Below, in pieces: positions 20,497 through 32,150 of a stretch of DNA of 64,000 nt. Numbering within the stretch: position 1 is the first letter of the stretch; each line of letters starts with the position of its first letter. The notes under the pieces are model-generated. The model saw nothing but the letters and a program-made list of their open reading frames with translations, made no database searches and had not been told where the DNA came from. This DNA is from Symsagittifera roscoffensis (Eukaryota > Xenacoelomorpha > Acoela > Convolutidae). The stretch spans positions 21,302,660 through 21,366,659 of the forward strand of contig NC_087069.1 in the NCBI RefSeq assembly GCF_963678635.1. Reading direction: 5' to 3'. The translations under genes and the position numbers were made by a program.

Positions 20497-21957
20497 CTAA
20501 CTATTTTTACTGAACTCTTTGATATAAACCGAAGAAGCTTTCGCTTGAATGGACCAAGTTACCATTACATAGTCTTCATATATGAATGATAAAATGCAGT
20601 CAATGGTCTCCGTGTAGTTATGATACAATGGGTCGATGACCGAATCGTTTCCATCATACGCTAAAATTGTCTGATATTTCTGGTCATGAAAACAATGCCA
20701 ATTGATACTAGTCACTGATTTATTGGAAGGTCTGGCCTGAAAACCTCCAATTATCTTCCAGATAGTTTCAAATGTTCCATTCCATAGACAGATTAGCTTT
20801 TGATTGGGATCCCAAATAATCCAATCAAAGTTTTCACCGCTGCTACAACAAGGACCCAGCACATCCAAACCATTAGGATAACTCGTAGGTAAAAATTGGC
20901 TCGTAAGGAAAAATTGGTTGTGGTTAATATCAACATACATGGCTTGTTTTCTGCCAGAATTATCCGTGAAAACAATAATTATAAAACTCATCGAATAAAA
21001 ACGGCTGATGAAATAAACATTTTCGACAACGATTCGTTGAGTTCGACCAGCAACATATTTTGGCAGTTTATATTTCGTGTAATCAACCGAATGAACTGTT
21101 AAAACTTCGCCACATTGTTCAACTTCAAAGCATTCGTCATGAAACAACCCAACAAAAAATTTAGATGGCGCATGTGACAAGTTTACACGACTGTCGTAAG
21201 GTATTAGTTCCAATACAGTACCAAAGTCTCGTATTACTTCAAGGATTAGACCATTTAAGCCATCAAGCGGTGAAGAAAGCAAGTTTAAATTACAGTTCGT
21301 ATCAAAAACTCCACAGCTTTTTGACTTCAGAAGAGGAAATTTTGAAATCATAGATCCATTTGACTGGCTAAGCAAATTTCTCAACTCCGCATGCAATGTA
21401 CCAATATTCTGCACGTGGTGTTTTGACCAGTCATCAAAATCTTGAAAACCTCTCAATTGACTTTGAATTTCATCCGTTAAACGTAGTTTTATTTCTTCCA
21501 AAAACGCCTCCACTATTTGAGAGCGTTCATCAGCATCTAGTTTAAGCTTTGCTACTACAGATGAAACAATCTCGCTTTTTTTGCGGGCTTCCTTTTCATT
21601 TTTCTCCAACAATGGAAGCAGTTCGAATATCTTCACCCTAACTTTGGTTGCCTTTTGATTCAGAGACATGAAATCATGTTTTCGATGTTTCTTCAGACAC
21701 TTAGCGCAGAAAACTTCCTCACAAGTTGTACAGTAATTCGCGCAGAGTTGTTTGTGCTCAGTGCAAACATCTGGCACTTGATTTCTATAATCAACAATAG
21801 GATGATCCTTTTTGATATGATTGGCAACAACACACGAATCACAGAAAAGTTCATCCGACTCAGCTATCGCTCGCGTTTCATTACACTTGATGCATGGTTC
21901 CTCGCAATTTGAACAGAAGTGCTGCTTTATGGAATCTTCAACTCCACCTGTAGCCAT
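20497..21957 (-). CDS. RING-less B-box (TRIM-like) protein 1, in-frame stop before conserved tail
   Basis: A single-exon frame of 486 residues if started at the ATG at 21957; the frame extends upstream to 22032, but the paralogs start at the equivalent AAAATGGC context. Residues 15-52 form an atypical first zinc module (C15, C18, C22, C25, C39, C42, H47, H52). Residues 65-94 are a canonical B-box 2 (C65, H68, C76, C79, C84, C87, H91, H94). A helical, coiled-coil-like region follows, then a C-terminal domain unknown to me with WDPNQKLICLWNG and VMVTWSIQAKASSVYI. There is no RING, so ubiquitin ligase activity is not expected. TAG at 20499-20497 ends it, yet the family tail continues in frame to TAA at 20323. 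It is either a truncated allele or a readthrough stop. Confidence 0.85.
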   Translation of the reverse strand: MATGGVEDSIKQHFCSNCEEPCIKCNETRAIAESDELFCDSCVVANHIKKDHPIVDYRNQVPDVCTEHKQLCANYCTTCEEVFCAKCLKKHRKHDFMSLNQKATKVRVKIFELLPLLEKNEKEARKKSEIVSSVVAKLKLDADERSQIVEAFLEEIKLRLTDEIQSQLRGFQDFDDWSKHHVQNIGTLHAELRNLLSQSNGSMISKFPLLKSKSCGVFDTNCNLNLLSSPLDGLNGLILEVIRDFGTVLELIPYDSRVNLSHAPSKFFVGLFHDECFEVEQCGEVLTVHSVDYTKYKLPKYVAGRTQRIVVENVYFISRFYSMSFIIIVFTDNSGRKQAMYVDINHNQFFLTSQFLPTSYPNGLDVLGPCCSSGENFDWIIWDPNQKLICLWNGTFETIWKIIGGFQARPSNKSVTSINWHCFHDQKYQTILAYDGNDSVIDPLYHNYTETIDCILSFIYEDYVMVTWSIQAKASSVYIKEFSKNS

Positions 21958-22020
21958 TTTAGCGCGTGTTGTGCTGTATATCTGAAACTTTGTCATTGAA
22001 TGAGTTATAAAAAGCCTGTA
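21958..22020 (-). promoter_or_regulatory. Probable splice acceptor and 5' UTR of B-box gene 1
   Basis: Minus strand TTGTCTTCTTGTTACAG ends near 22018, about 60 nt before the ATG. A pyrimidine tract plus AG close to the ATG recurs in all four family members and suggests a 5' UTR intron or spliced-leader acceptance. Confidence 0.5.
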
Positions 22021-22399
22021 ACAAGAAGACAAGATATTTAAATACCGGAATGAATCACAGCTCTAAGATCGGTTTTTTCTATCATGAAATGCTAAAGTTG
22101 AAAAGAAAACAGTTGTGTCGTAGTTTTTTGGTCAACACCTTATTACATTCATAAAAATCACTTTTAAGAAATTATCGCAACCAAGTTTAAAAATAAAGCA
22201 AGCAAAACGTTTGTCTTTGTGCATGTATGTTTAAAAAAATCGCTCAATGAGGCAGCGAAATATAATTGAGGACATGCTTGTAAAAAAGACATTTTCAAAA
22301 AATCTTGCCTGTAAACAGAAAAATTCTGTCAAAAATCGGCAAAATTGAGAACGCAAGAAAGACAAGCTTCGAAAATAAAGTAGAAAATCTAAGAAACAC
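22021..22399. other. Intergenic DNA, nothing recognised
   Basis: AT-rich, no gene or repeat recognised. Confidence 0.4.
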
Positions 22400-22925
22400 A
22401 TTGCTTTCCTAGTGAAGCAAATTGAAGCTCCAGTTTTAAAGTCGACACAAAAGCGAAGCGGAGCTTGGCACCACTTGCGATACAACACAAACATTAATAA
22501 AACCGTAAGAAGTAGTAAAATGTTTTTGAAGTTCTAAGAAAAAATAGATCAACAAAATTTACATTTCCCATGTCCCGTAGGAAGTTAACTCTAGGCAAAT
22601 CTGCCAGACATTTGAATATTGAATTAGCAACGGAACAAAGCTCACGAAAGAAAACCAGGCCGACAATCTTTGAGCAGACACAAGTTGAGTCGAAAAAAAA
22701 ATTATGTAAAAAATCTTTCAAGTTTGAAGTCCCACCTGAAACTACAGATAACAACACTTGTACTTGCAATTACAACGAAAACTACTTGCAGCAAAAAAAA
22801 ACAAATCCGTGATGTGGCAACTAAGCCGACAATCTTTCAGCAGACACCACTTGATCCGAAAAAAAATTATTATTTTTTTAAGTCAAAAATCAAATTTTAC
22901 CAGAAATTTGTTTAAAAAACAATGG
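22400..22925. repeat. Dispersed repeat with GCGATA head, copy
   Basis: Shares with 26590-26950 the phrases TGCGATACAACACAAACATTA, GGCAAAT..GAATTAGCAACG, GAGCAGACACAAGTTGA, AAGTCCCACCTGAA and CCGTGATG[TC]GGCAACTAA. A short related head is at 28135-28200. Probably a SINE-like family; no coding frame is preserved between copies. Confidence 0.7.
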
Positions 22926-22929
22926 TTCA

Positions 22930-23260
22930 GGTCCTTCTATAACTAAAATGAACAACATTTGCACTTAGTGCGAGATAAAGGCGGCAATTTTAAATGGGGA
23001 AAGATAGAGAAGTGTGTGGGATCTGTTCCCGCGTCAAAAACCGAAGGCTGCAGCATTCGAGATTGAAAAGATTTTGAGCCGGCCCTTTGAGGGGTTCGGA
23101 ACGGTACAGCCACTTGAAGGAATCCCTTTTCTGCACCTGTGTAACAACTCGTTTTATGTGAAGCCAAATAAAGCTTGAAAACACCCCTCATGAATGTCTA
23201 CCAACCGTTCAGACCAATTCGCAGAATGAAACGTGGATCTATTTGGCCTGAATTTTACAG
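22930..23260. other. GC-richer unexplained block
   Basis: A 300 bp stretch clearly less AT-rich than its surroundings. Two overlapping minus-strand frames of 64 and 82 codons cover it without a recognisable motif. It may be an old transposon or pseudogene fragment. Confidence 0.35.
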
Positions 23261-24199
23261 TAAAGACAAGTTGTAAAACAAAACATTCAAAAAGTTTGAA
23301 GTTCAGTGGGCACACGCAGGAAAAATGGAAAAATAGCCGACACGAGTTGAAAAAATATGTGTAGGAAGCCGCAAACCATACTGATTTTTATGCACATTTT
23401 TTCTTATTTTGAGATTTTAAAAAATTGTATCTAAAACGCCCTTCGAGTTTTGAAAATCTTTGTTAAATGAATTTTTTCATACATCCAACCCAATTTGATA
23501 AAACTGGGTCAACAGACAATTTTATTTGGGGGGAAATCTAGAAACCAATCGCTTTTTTTGCGCTAATTCACATTCGTAATTCGACAGCGTATTATGCCTT
23601 CAATTAAGCAAAAAAATTTATCGTGAATTTAATTAGAAAAACAGCCAACAGACAGTCAGCAAACGCAACGATACAAAAAAATCCTATTTTTTTTGAAAAA
23701 TCTCAACTTTCGAACTTCGAAGAAAAATAGATGGCCTTGACGCTCTTCGAATTTCTAGCGCAATTGATGATAGACACGTTTTAAAAATTAACCCAAAGTA
23801 ATTAAACCAAAGGGACCAGTAACTAAGATTCACACAGGTTAAAAAAAGGAAAATACCTTGAGTGTTCATTAGAACAATTACTTAGTTCATTAGCACAAAA
23901 AAAAACGGAAAAGTTTGACTAACAAAAAATCAAACAGGTGACCGACGAAGTTATTTCAGCTGTTTGCTATAACTGCCATATTAAAAGTCAGCACTTCAGT
24001 TACGACTCATGGATACAAACAGTAGTCCGACCTTTGCCTTAAATATTTGAAAATTACAGAAAAGAAGGTAAACCCTGTAAATCTAAGGGAAACAAATAAT
24101 TTACGTGTAAAAATTTATTTGAAAATGTATTTGATTTATATACAATTGGATAGATACACATGTACATTTTATATATAGTCAGGTTTAGCACCAATTATT
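23261..24199. other. Intergenic DNA
   Basis: No gene recognised. An AATAAA (minus) at 24120-24115 lies about 80 nt past the stop of the B-box pseudogene and could be its old poly(A) signal. Confidence 0.45.
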
Positions 24200-26425
24200 C
24201 TAGCACTGATATACTAGAAACAACTGATGGTAACCCATTTCTTCGTCTGCTATAGGCATGAGAATAAAGCGAGGATAGCTACGAACGAATTCAGGAATGA
24301 TCCAATTAACTCTTCTGTGAAGCACCCAATTTTTTTGGGCGTGCAGAACTTGCTTTGAAGATAAATTGAAGAACATTTTGATTGATTTGACCAAGTTACC
24401 ATAATATGCTCAATTTTCCTGATTCGAAATGTAGAAATACAGTCAATACTTTCAGTGTACCGATACTTCAAACGCTCCCAACAAATCATATCTCCGTCAA
24501 ATACTAAAATAGTCTGATCGACTTCATCATAGTGGCTGCTCATATTGACATCAGTTACAGATTTGTTGAGCGGTTTGCTTTTTAGTATCGCTATTTCGCA
24601 ACTCGTGTGTGAATCGAAATCACTTGGGAATCTTCTAGGGCGCCATTTGCTTTGTAGTTTCACGTCCCCTGCTGCTTCGTAAGCCATGTAAGAATTACTA
24701 CCCCATCGATAGATTCTTTTTGGTCTGTGATTCCTGCAAAGCCATTCAATGCTTTCCATCTTATTCAAAAACGGGCCTAGCACCTGTTTGTTAGCTGGAG
24801 AGCTCAAAGGTCGAAAAGCCGGCTGAAATATGCTGATAACCACGGCTTGTTTTTCACCGGTTTCTGCATCAGAGAAAACTATGATTGAAAGCTGATCAAT
24901 GAAAAAAAAACACTTTCGACCAGGATATGAGCAAAATTTTGAGATGCCACAAGTTCTGGAGCTTTACTTCCACTAAAGTCGACCATTCGAAAGGTCAATA
25001 GTTTCTTTCTTTGTTCAACTTCAAAGCAAGGCTTATCGAAATAAATTCCGAGGAAACATTTATAGTCCGCTCGTAACGACTTTTTGGTTATCATATCTGA
25101 GTCCACTCTGTTTTTCTTCAATTGTGTAAATTCTGAAACACTTGGTTCAATGCTCAAAGTTGGCATTTTTATGACAGCTTTAATTTCACGGATTAAATCC
25201 CGATTTAATATTTCAAAATTTTTGAGTAACTCAAACTTGGTGTCACTCAATTGAAATCTATAAAGACTAACATCGTTTTTTTTCATGGCATCTACGCTTG
25301 ATTTCATAAGAGGAAACTCGCTCACCATTGTTCCATTTGATTGAGCAAGCAAAACTCTTAAATCCTTTTGGATTTTCCCAATACCCTCAACACGTTTTTG
25401 GACCTCTTTTCTAATTCCTGAAATTCATTCAGACTAACACGAACTTCGCTTGTTAAATTTTGTTTCACTTTATCCAAGAAATCTTCAATTTTTTTAATGA
25501 GCGATTCAGCGCAGTTTTTATGATTGCCGACAATAATTGATATTGACTCGCTGGTTCCAACAGCTTGTTTTTCGTTTTTTTTTCCCATTCGGACAGCAGT
25601 TCAAACAACTTCTTGTCGAATTACGGATGTTTTTTTCGTTGAGCGAAACTGAGACATGATTTCGATGCATTTCAAAGCATTTCACACAGATCAGTTCTTT
25701 ACAAGATTTACAGTAATCAAGGCATAGCTGCCTGTGTTTCGTGCAAGTAGTTGGCTTCAAATTTTTGTAATCTACAATCTGATGACCTTTTTTGACATGA
25801 AGGACAACTATACACGAACCGCAGAAGATGGCAGCTGGTTTATTTGCCTGTGTTCCGTGCAAGTAGTTGGCTTCAAATTTTTGTAATCTACAATCTGATG
25901 ACCTTTTTTGACATGAAGGACAACTATACACGAACCGCAGAAGATGGCAGCTGGTTTATTTGCCTGTGTTCCGTGCAAGTAGTTGACTTCGAATTTTTGT
26001 AATCTACAATCTGATGACCTTTTTTGACATGAAGGACAACTATACACGAACCGTAGAAGATGGCAGCTGGTTTACTTGCCTGTGTTTCGTGCAAGTAGTT
26101 GGCTTCAAATTTTTGTAATCTACAACCTGATGACCTTTTTTGACATGAAGGACAAGTATACACGAACGGCAGAAGATGGCAGCTGGTTTATTTGCCTGTG
26201 TTCCGTGCAAGTAGTTGGCTTCAAATTTTTGTAATCTACAATCTGATGACCTTTTTTGACATGAAGGACAACTATACACGAACCGCAGAAGATGGCAGCT
26301 GGTTTATTTGGCTCATTAGTTTGGTTGCACTGTGTACATTTGTAGGAAAACATAGTTTTCAGTGTCTCCTCGCAGTTCGAGCAAGTACTAGCGACGCTTA
26401 ATTTTTTACTACTACTAGCCGCCAT
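24200..26425 (-). pseudogene. B-box protein 2, broken by repeats and frameshifts
   Basis: Collinear with the intact paralogs. ATG at 26425 begins MAASSSKKLSVASTCSNCEE; then first zinc module, B-box 2 (CTKHRQLCLDYCKSC.., near 25740-25660), coiled-coil part (..LLAQSNGTMVSEFPL), the C-terminal domain (CFEVEQ..TFRMVDFSG) and tail (VNWIIPEFVRSYPRF) ending near 24200. Four extra 116 bp copies in the region between the two zinc modules destroy the frame. Further frame changes occur near 25580, 25360, 24905 and 24345, two of them (25580, 24905) in A/T runs. Either a true pseudogene or a gene damaged by homopolymer sequencing errors; the repeat array argues for a real pseudogene. Confidence 0.85.
25776..26300 (-). 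repeat. 116 bp tandem repeat inside the B-box exon (about 4.5 copies)
   Basis: The segment encoding NKPAAIFCGSCIVVLHVKKG and HQIVDYKNLKPTTCTEHRQ recurs with a period of 116 bp (phase-equivalent ATGs at 26279, 26163, 26047 and 25931). Copies are over 95 percent alike by eye. Since 116 is not a multiple of three, every copy shifts the frame and only a multiple of three extra copies would keep it. Confidence 0.92.
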
Positions 26426-26589
26426 TTAAAGGTATTTCATCTGAAAAGCAATGACATAAACATCAAAAACTAATAAATAACAGAACATTTTATGGCTGAC
26501 GATATTTTGATAAGCTCAACGACATTCGAAAATTGCTGGATATTTGATATTGCTGAGAAAAATTATTAAATTGCAGTGAAAAATTTCTA
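26426..26589 (-). promoter_or_regulatory. Upstream region of B-box pseudogene with acceptor
   Basis: Minus strand TGTCATTGCTTTTCAG precedes the ATG by about 20 nt, equivalent to the acceptors upstream of the other family members. Confidence 0.5.
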
Positions 26590-26950
26590 AACATGCGATA
26601 CAAAACATTAACAAAACCAGAAGCCGAAAAAATGAAAAACGTTGAAAAAATTAAATTTTCGCATGTCTCAAAAAAATCATTCTAGGCAAATTGAATTAGC
26701 AACGTAACAAAACGTGCGAAGAGGAAACAAAGCGGACAATCTTCGAGCAGACACAAGTTGAGCAAAAAAGTACGATTTCATAAAAAAATCGTTAAAATTT
26801 CAAGTCCCACCTGAATATATAATTAACAACATTTGCACTTGCAACTACCAAAAAAAGTTGGTTAAGACGCAAGAAAATCCGTGATGCGGCAACTAATTCG
26901 ACGATCTTTGAGCAGTCACCTGTTCAATCGAAAAAAAAAATGATTTAAAA
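26590..26950. repeat. Dispersed repeat with GCGATA head, copy
   Basis: Same family as 22400-22925 (see shared phrases there). Confidence 0.7.
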
Positions 26951-28134
26951 AACAATATAAAGTCGCTATTTACACAATCATGTTGGTTTTCGTTATTCCT
27001 TCGATCATTTTCAAATTTTCTAATAACTTGAACTTCTGTTACAATTCCGAATTAACAGCTGAGGACAAATTATTCAAATTAATGAGCATCTTTCGGACAG
27101 AAAATTGATTTTAGAAAACGAATCTCCTTTCCAGAAATTGTCAACAGTTAAGAAACCAGTTCACTCTCGAGAAAAAAAACATCCTTGGACCATCCCAGAT
27201 TAACAAGCTACTAAAACGAGGCTAATGACTTTTTGAGAACAAGTGTAACAATTGTTATTGCAACAACGACTGTATTGAGAGGTTGAAACAACGACTTTTA
27301 CAAAAACAAAAAAGCTCAGTAGATGAAATCGATCAAAATGTATGTCGTTTTCTGTTATCATGCAATTTATAAGGCGGAAAACACGATAAAGAACAAATGA
27401 ACGACTTAAGCTTGCTACTGTGATGCAGTTTTGCAGCTCGCGAAATTAAGACCCCTTCTTAGAGGACCGCCACTTTAACTGCCACAAACAAAAAAAAGTA
27501 CAGAAGGTCTCCAAAACCCTAGCACCAGTCAATTACGAGAGCCAGCAGCCAATTTTAGATCCATATTCTTTATATTGAAACGACTCCACAAATAACTTCA
27601 AGAAAATAACATGAACTATTTAAAAGGAAAATTTTAATGTAACAATTTATTCTGGCTGATGGGTAAGTTTTACCAAAAGACGAGGAATAGACTATTTAAG
27701 GCTGAAAAACAAATTTAAGCCTGATTGAAGGCTGAAGGACGGTTAACTCTTACGGCTCCACTCTCAATCAGAAAAAAAAAATCAAAAATTTGTCAGACAA
27801 GAAAAGACTTTTCATATGCAGACAATTTGCAATAGCAAAAGTTGACAACAGCGCCAAATCAACCCTCATAAACTTCAGTCTTGTCTGCTTTGTTTTTATT
27901 ACGCTGACTTCTATCTTGGATATGAATTGATATATGCTGCGCTCAGCCAAACCAAATTATTTTCACAAAAAGCAGCATGTTACATCAAATCCAGAGGCTA
28001 AATGGGTGTCTTACCTTTGGAACTGATAGCAACGACAACCGCCAAATAAAGATATAGAGATAAAAACAAATGCATCAATAAAGACAATGTCACATGTCAA
28101 TAGATGTTGTACTACGGCTACGGAAAAAAGGACG
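26951..28134. other. Intergenic DNA, nothing recognised
   Basis: AT-rich, without supportable exon, RNA gene or repeat family. Confidence 0.45.
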
Positions 28135-28340
28135 TATCACACAGAGGCGAAGCCGAGCTTCGGACCACCTGCGATACTATACAAAACATCCACTAAATCG
28201 AAAAAAAAATCGAAAAAAGTTCAGAAATGCCGAAATCTATCAAAACAAAAAAACCAACAACTCACACCAAGACAAAAGAAATTTAGAAAAATAAGCAGAA
28301 AAAAACTAACCAAGCTCTAAAAAAAACTGAAAAAACCTGC
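28135..28340. repeat. SINE-like fragment
   Basis: Starts CACAGAGGCGAAGCCGAGCT followed by CCACCTGCGATACTATACAA, the head shared with 22440 and 59578. The rest is A-rich. Confidence 0.55.
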
Positions 28341-28920
28341 GTGTAACCCTTTAAGCCGAAAAAATTCAAAAAAAAACTTGAAAACTAATAAAAAGTTTTC
28401 ATACCCCCATTCCCCTTCATAAACACCAACACCAAAAACCCTTACGCTCATCAAACGACAAAATTTGAGGCCAATAAGCCGATATAAAATGAGCAGAAAC
28501 TTATTAAGCCCAGCAGAAAAAAAAGGAAAAAAAACTGGAAAAGAATGAAACTAAAAAAAGAAAAGACTTAAAACTGATGAAAAAAGTTGTAAAAGTCCAA
28601 TCCCCTTCATTACTCACACGTATGTTTTTTTTGCTTTTAAAGGATGCAATATGGGGCCAATTTGCCGATATAAAATAGGCCGAAGCTAAAAAACATGTCT
28701 GTTGCAGTTTCAACAGAGAGGTGACTGCTGCAGTTCAGAGTGCAGCGTTCTGAAATTGGAGATTATCCTGTGGATAATGTTATTTAATGGGAAAAAGTCA
28801 AGTAAAGGTCAGCAGATTAAACCTGATCAAAATTTGACATGTCCATGCGATTGGTTGTTACTAATGTAGTAGATGTGAACCGGTCTTTTTCTAACTTTCA
28901 TTCTCTTTCAAGAAGGGGAA
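28341..28920. other. AT-rich flank of the second LTR element
   Basis: No gene. The last 35 bp before the LTR (TAACTTTCATTCTCT..AAGAAGGGGAA) copy the polypurine-tract side of the element itself. Confidence 0.6.
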
Positions 28921-29135
28921 TGTTATAGTGATTTAATTAGTTCACAGTCCATTTTAGTTCTATCTTATTTATTGCAATCTATTTAATCTATCTGTCTGGC
29001 GCTAACTGGTATTTAACCAACGGAGTTGTCTGTCACCTTTGATTGACCTCTGTTTCATAGTCTCCGACTATCTTTCTGAATTACAGTTTATATCTTCCGT
29101 TCTTAATTTACACTATGGAAACGTCTTTCTTGACA
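28921..29135 (+). repeat. 5' LTR
   Basis: TGTTATAGTGATTTAATTAG at the start and TTGACA at the end (TG..CA); about 90 percent identical by eye to 34552-34765. Confidence 0.9.
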
Positions 29136-29900
29136 TGGCGCAGCAAACAAGCAAACGTGGGGGAAAACCCACTGGGGATTACGTCGTTCTGGCCCCCTAA
29201 ATTCGCGGAGCCTCCAACGCTATGGGAAATTTGGTTTCATCGGTTTCAATGGGCATGGTGGCCAGTCACAGTGTTAATCCGAAAAATTTCTATTATGCAG
29301 CTACGCTATCAACCGCTCAAATTACGGTCCTACCGGAGGACGTCGATGAAAAAAAAGACTGAAATCGTTGGAACTGTTCCATTCGATCTTGAGTGGACTG
29401 ACAGCACGTTGCAATTTCGGAGCGTTGGAGACTAGAATCTTACGAGACATGTTCATCGTAAACATGAACAACAGAGGCCCAAAAAGAACTGTGTGGGGCG
29501 AAAAAAAAACACCAGAGGAGGTGTATCGCATAGCATTGTCCTACAAGCGTGGAGACAAATAGATAAAGACGTACGCGTCAACAACAGGGTGAACGACAGC
29601 GAGCAGCACGACCGGTGGAGCGTTCCAAATGAAAACAGAACCGGTGGGGGCAATCCGAGGCAGATATCGGAATAGTAGGCCACGAGAACGTGGATCGTAC
29701 AGAGGACGACCGGGGGCACCACAAGGAAACAGGAGGTGCTACAGTTGCGATCAACCCAACTTTACCCCAGAACACATGACAAGATGTCCGGCTAGGAGCG
29801 CAAACTGAAACTTTTGCCGTAAGACAATTCATTATGAGGAAACATGCCGAGGAAAACGTAATAACAGAAGACGGCCCGCAGTGGGGTTAATCAAGGTCAG
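29135..29900 (+). pseudogene. gag remnant with zinc knuckles
   Basis: ATG at 29135-29137 straddles the LTR end and the primer site and reads MAQQTSKRGG, then leaves the gag frame. A second frame continues with LGITSFWPPKFAEPPTLWEI, matching the other element's gag. At 29737-29846 two knuckles are visible (CYSCDQ..H..C, then a second whose first Cys codon is now TGA). Confidence 0.8.
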
Positions 29901-30119
29901 GAAGATCTTGACATAAATGAACCCGAAGACGCGGAAAAAATCCCTCCACAGCATGAAAGTTCTGTTGGATGGGTCAACACGCCTGAGGTGAGGCAACGTT
30001 CATGCGACTCAGACCATTCCAGGGGTGACTATGTTGTCATGTCCATTCACGCAAGGAAGGAGACTGAATTAAAAGTTGCGGGCGCGAAAATGCCGATAAA
30101 GATCAATGGGAAACAGAAA

Positions 30120-30370
30120 AGCGTGTGTGGATAGACAGCGGATCGCCGATCTCGATATTTGCAATCGGAGAATTAAGGAGAACACTAGGCACCGCAGGTG
30201 TAAAAGTAAACGGGCTGAAACGAGAGGATAATGAGTTCAGGGACTACAGGAATAACCTACTACACTTACTAGGGACAACGACAGTCCTACTGGAAACAAA
30301 CGGATGGGTAGTCGAATCGAAGATCAAAGTGAAATGAGGCAGCAGACCGTCTATCATTGGAAGGGACTTG
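30120..30370 (+). pseudogene. Retroviral-type aspartic protease remnant
   Basis: DSGSPISIF with the catalytic Asp at 30134-30136, followed in the same frame by about 60 residues. A downstream IIGRDLMSSLG-like motif is reached only across a stop. Confidence 0.75.
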
Positions 30371-30589
30371 ATGTCTAGCCTGGGGTTGCAGCTAATCCAG
30401 ATGACACCGGTGGAGAATGTGATGTTCATCCAGGTAGAAAATCAGCACGCTGAGACGTCTAGCACGGAGGCACCACTGGATCAATGGCAGCTCTATTTCA
30501 GTAAGCTATTTAACAATCTTTTTCGCCGAGTCGGTAATTTTTTGAAACTACAAAGTACAAGCAGAATTTTTCGAAAATTATTACCGGTC

Positions 30590-31900
30590 CAACAGAAAGG
30601 ACGGAGGGTCCCCATAACACTGCAAGGTTGATCAAGAAGTTAGTAAACTTTTGGAACAAGGACATCAAAAAACTTGATGAATGCTCGGATAAGTTATTTT
30701 GTTTGTCCAATTGTAATTACGGCGAAGAAAGATGGGTCGGTAAAACTAGCATTAGAATCGAGGGAGTTGAACAAACAAGTCCATAAAAACAAATATCAAA
30801 CGCCAAACATCGAAGAACTCATGGACACGGTAGGACTGACTATAATCGAACGAAAAACGTGAAACGTTTTTTTTCTACATTGGATCTCATATACGCATAC
30901 GGTCAGCTGCCACTTATTCCGTAAACGAGCGTACAATGTCATTTTTCGTTAGTGGGGGAAAATCAACAGGAACGTATCGCTTCAAGACAGGGTTTAACGG
31001 CCTAACAACAACGCCGGCAGAATTTCAAAAAGTAATCGACGCAATCTTATCCGAATTTCCACAGGCACACGCCTTCATCGATGACATGTTGGTTGTCACC
31101 AAAGGCAGCAAAATCAAGCATATCTCAGCGGTCGAAAATATTTTACGTGAATTAGACAGGGAAAATATGACATTAAAACTCAACAAGTGCAAGTTTGCTC
31201 AGAAGGAGTGCGAATGGTTGGGGTATAAGATCACATCCACCGGCGTATCCCCGCTTATCCGGATAAAGGAACCGATTGAATGTCTAAAGCCCCCTAGAAC
31301 GGTTTCACAGCTTAAGTCTTTTTTGGGCTTGATTCACAGCCTGCACAAGTACCTCTCATCGCTTGCGGAATCGTTCGCCCCGTTACGCCCCCTTTTAAAT
31401 CGCAAAAACGAATATATCTGGACACACGAGTGTCAAACATCGTTTGATAATTTGAAGAAGCAAGTAGCGAATATTGTGGAACTACGGCAATTTGTCATCC
31501 ACCGCGATACGAGAATAGTTTGTAGCGCGTGTCAGAACGGGCTGGGCGCGGTACTCGAGCAACTAAATTTCAACGGATGGAGGCCAATATCCTTCGCATC
31601 TCGATACTTAAATGAAGCCGAAAAGAAGTATTCGACGCACAAATTGGAAATGCGTGCGATCGTGCGGGGGGGGGGGGGGGCGAATATTTCCAAAACTAAA
31701 TGCTGGGAAATTTTTTTTAGTCGTAACGGACCATAAAGCTTTGGTTTCACTGCTAAATGGGAATTAAAAGAAAAAGACCACGTTTAGCAGATTAACACGA
31801 TGGTTATATTGTCATATACCTTTTGATTTCCAAGTGGAACATAAACCCGGAGCTAAAATTGTTCTCGCGGACTATCTATCAAGAAATCCAAATTCGGACG
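30590..31900 (+). pseudogene. Reverse transcriptase and RNase H remnant
   Basis: A 266-codon open stretch (30936-31736) carries RFKTGFNGL, FIDDMLVVTKG (31074 onward; usual YxDD, here FIDD) and RNase H text (GLGAVLEQ, FASRYLNEAEKKYSTHKLE). A run of 15 G at 31666-31680 then disrupts the RNase H frame. Stops upstream separate it from PR and early RT. Confidence 0.88.
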
Positions 31901-32017
31901 CTGAACCGGTCAGCACATATGATAGTATGTTTACGGTCGCAAAAATTAACTCAAACCACGGCGCCCTCGGATTGTAAAAGACAGTTATCTCTAAAGGAAC
32001 ATTTGAGTCGCCACCGG

Positions 32018-32150
32018 CCAATGAACAACGCGTATGTAATATATCGAATAGAAAACAGTAGCTAGAGGGCCGAATAATATGCGAAGAAAAACGGACCAAT
32101 CACAGTGCGACAAGTTGCATATCTGGCAGGTCAACTGATTCATATGCAAT
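32018..32150 (+). promoter_or_regulatory. CCAAT/octamer/CTCF-like cluster in the linker
   Basis: CCAAT at 32018 and 32096, GTAGCTAGAGGGC at 32058-32070, TTGCAT at 32115 and ATGCAAT at 32144. GACCAATCACAG is identical to the array in the left element. Same location between RNase H and integrase. Confidence 0.35.
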
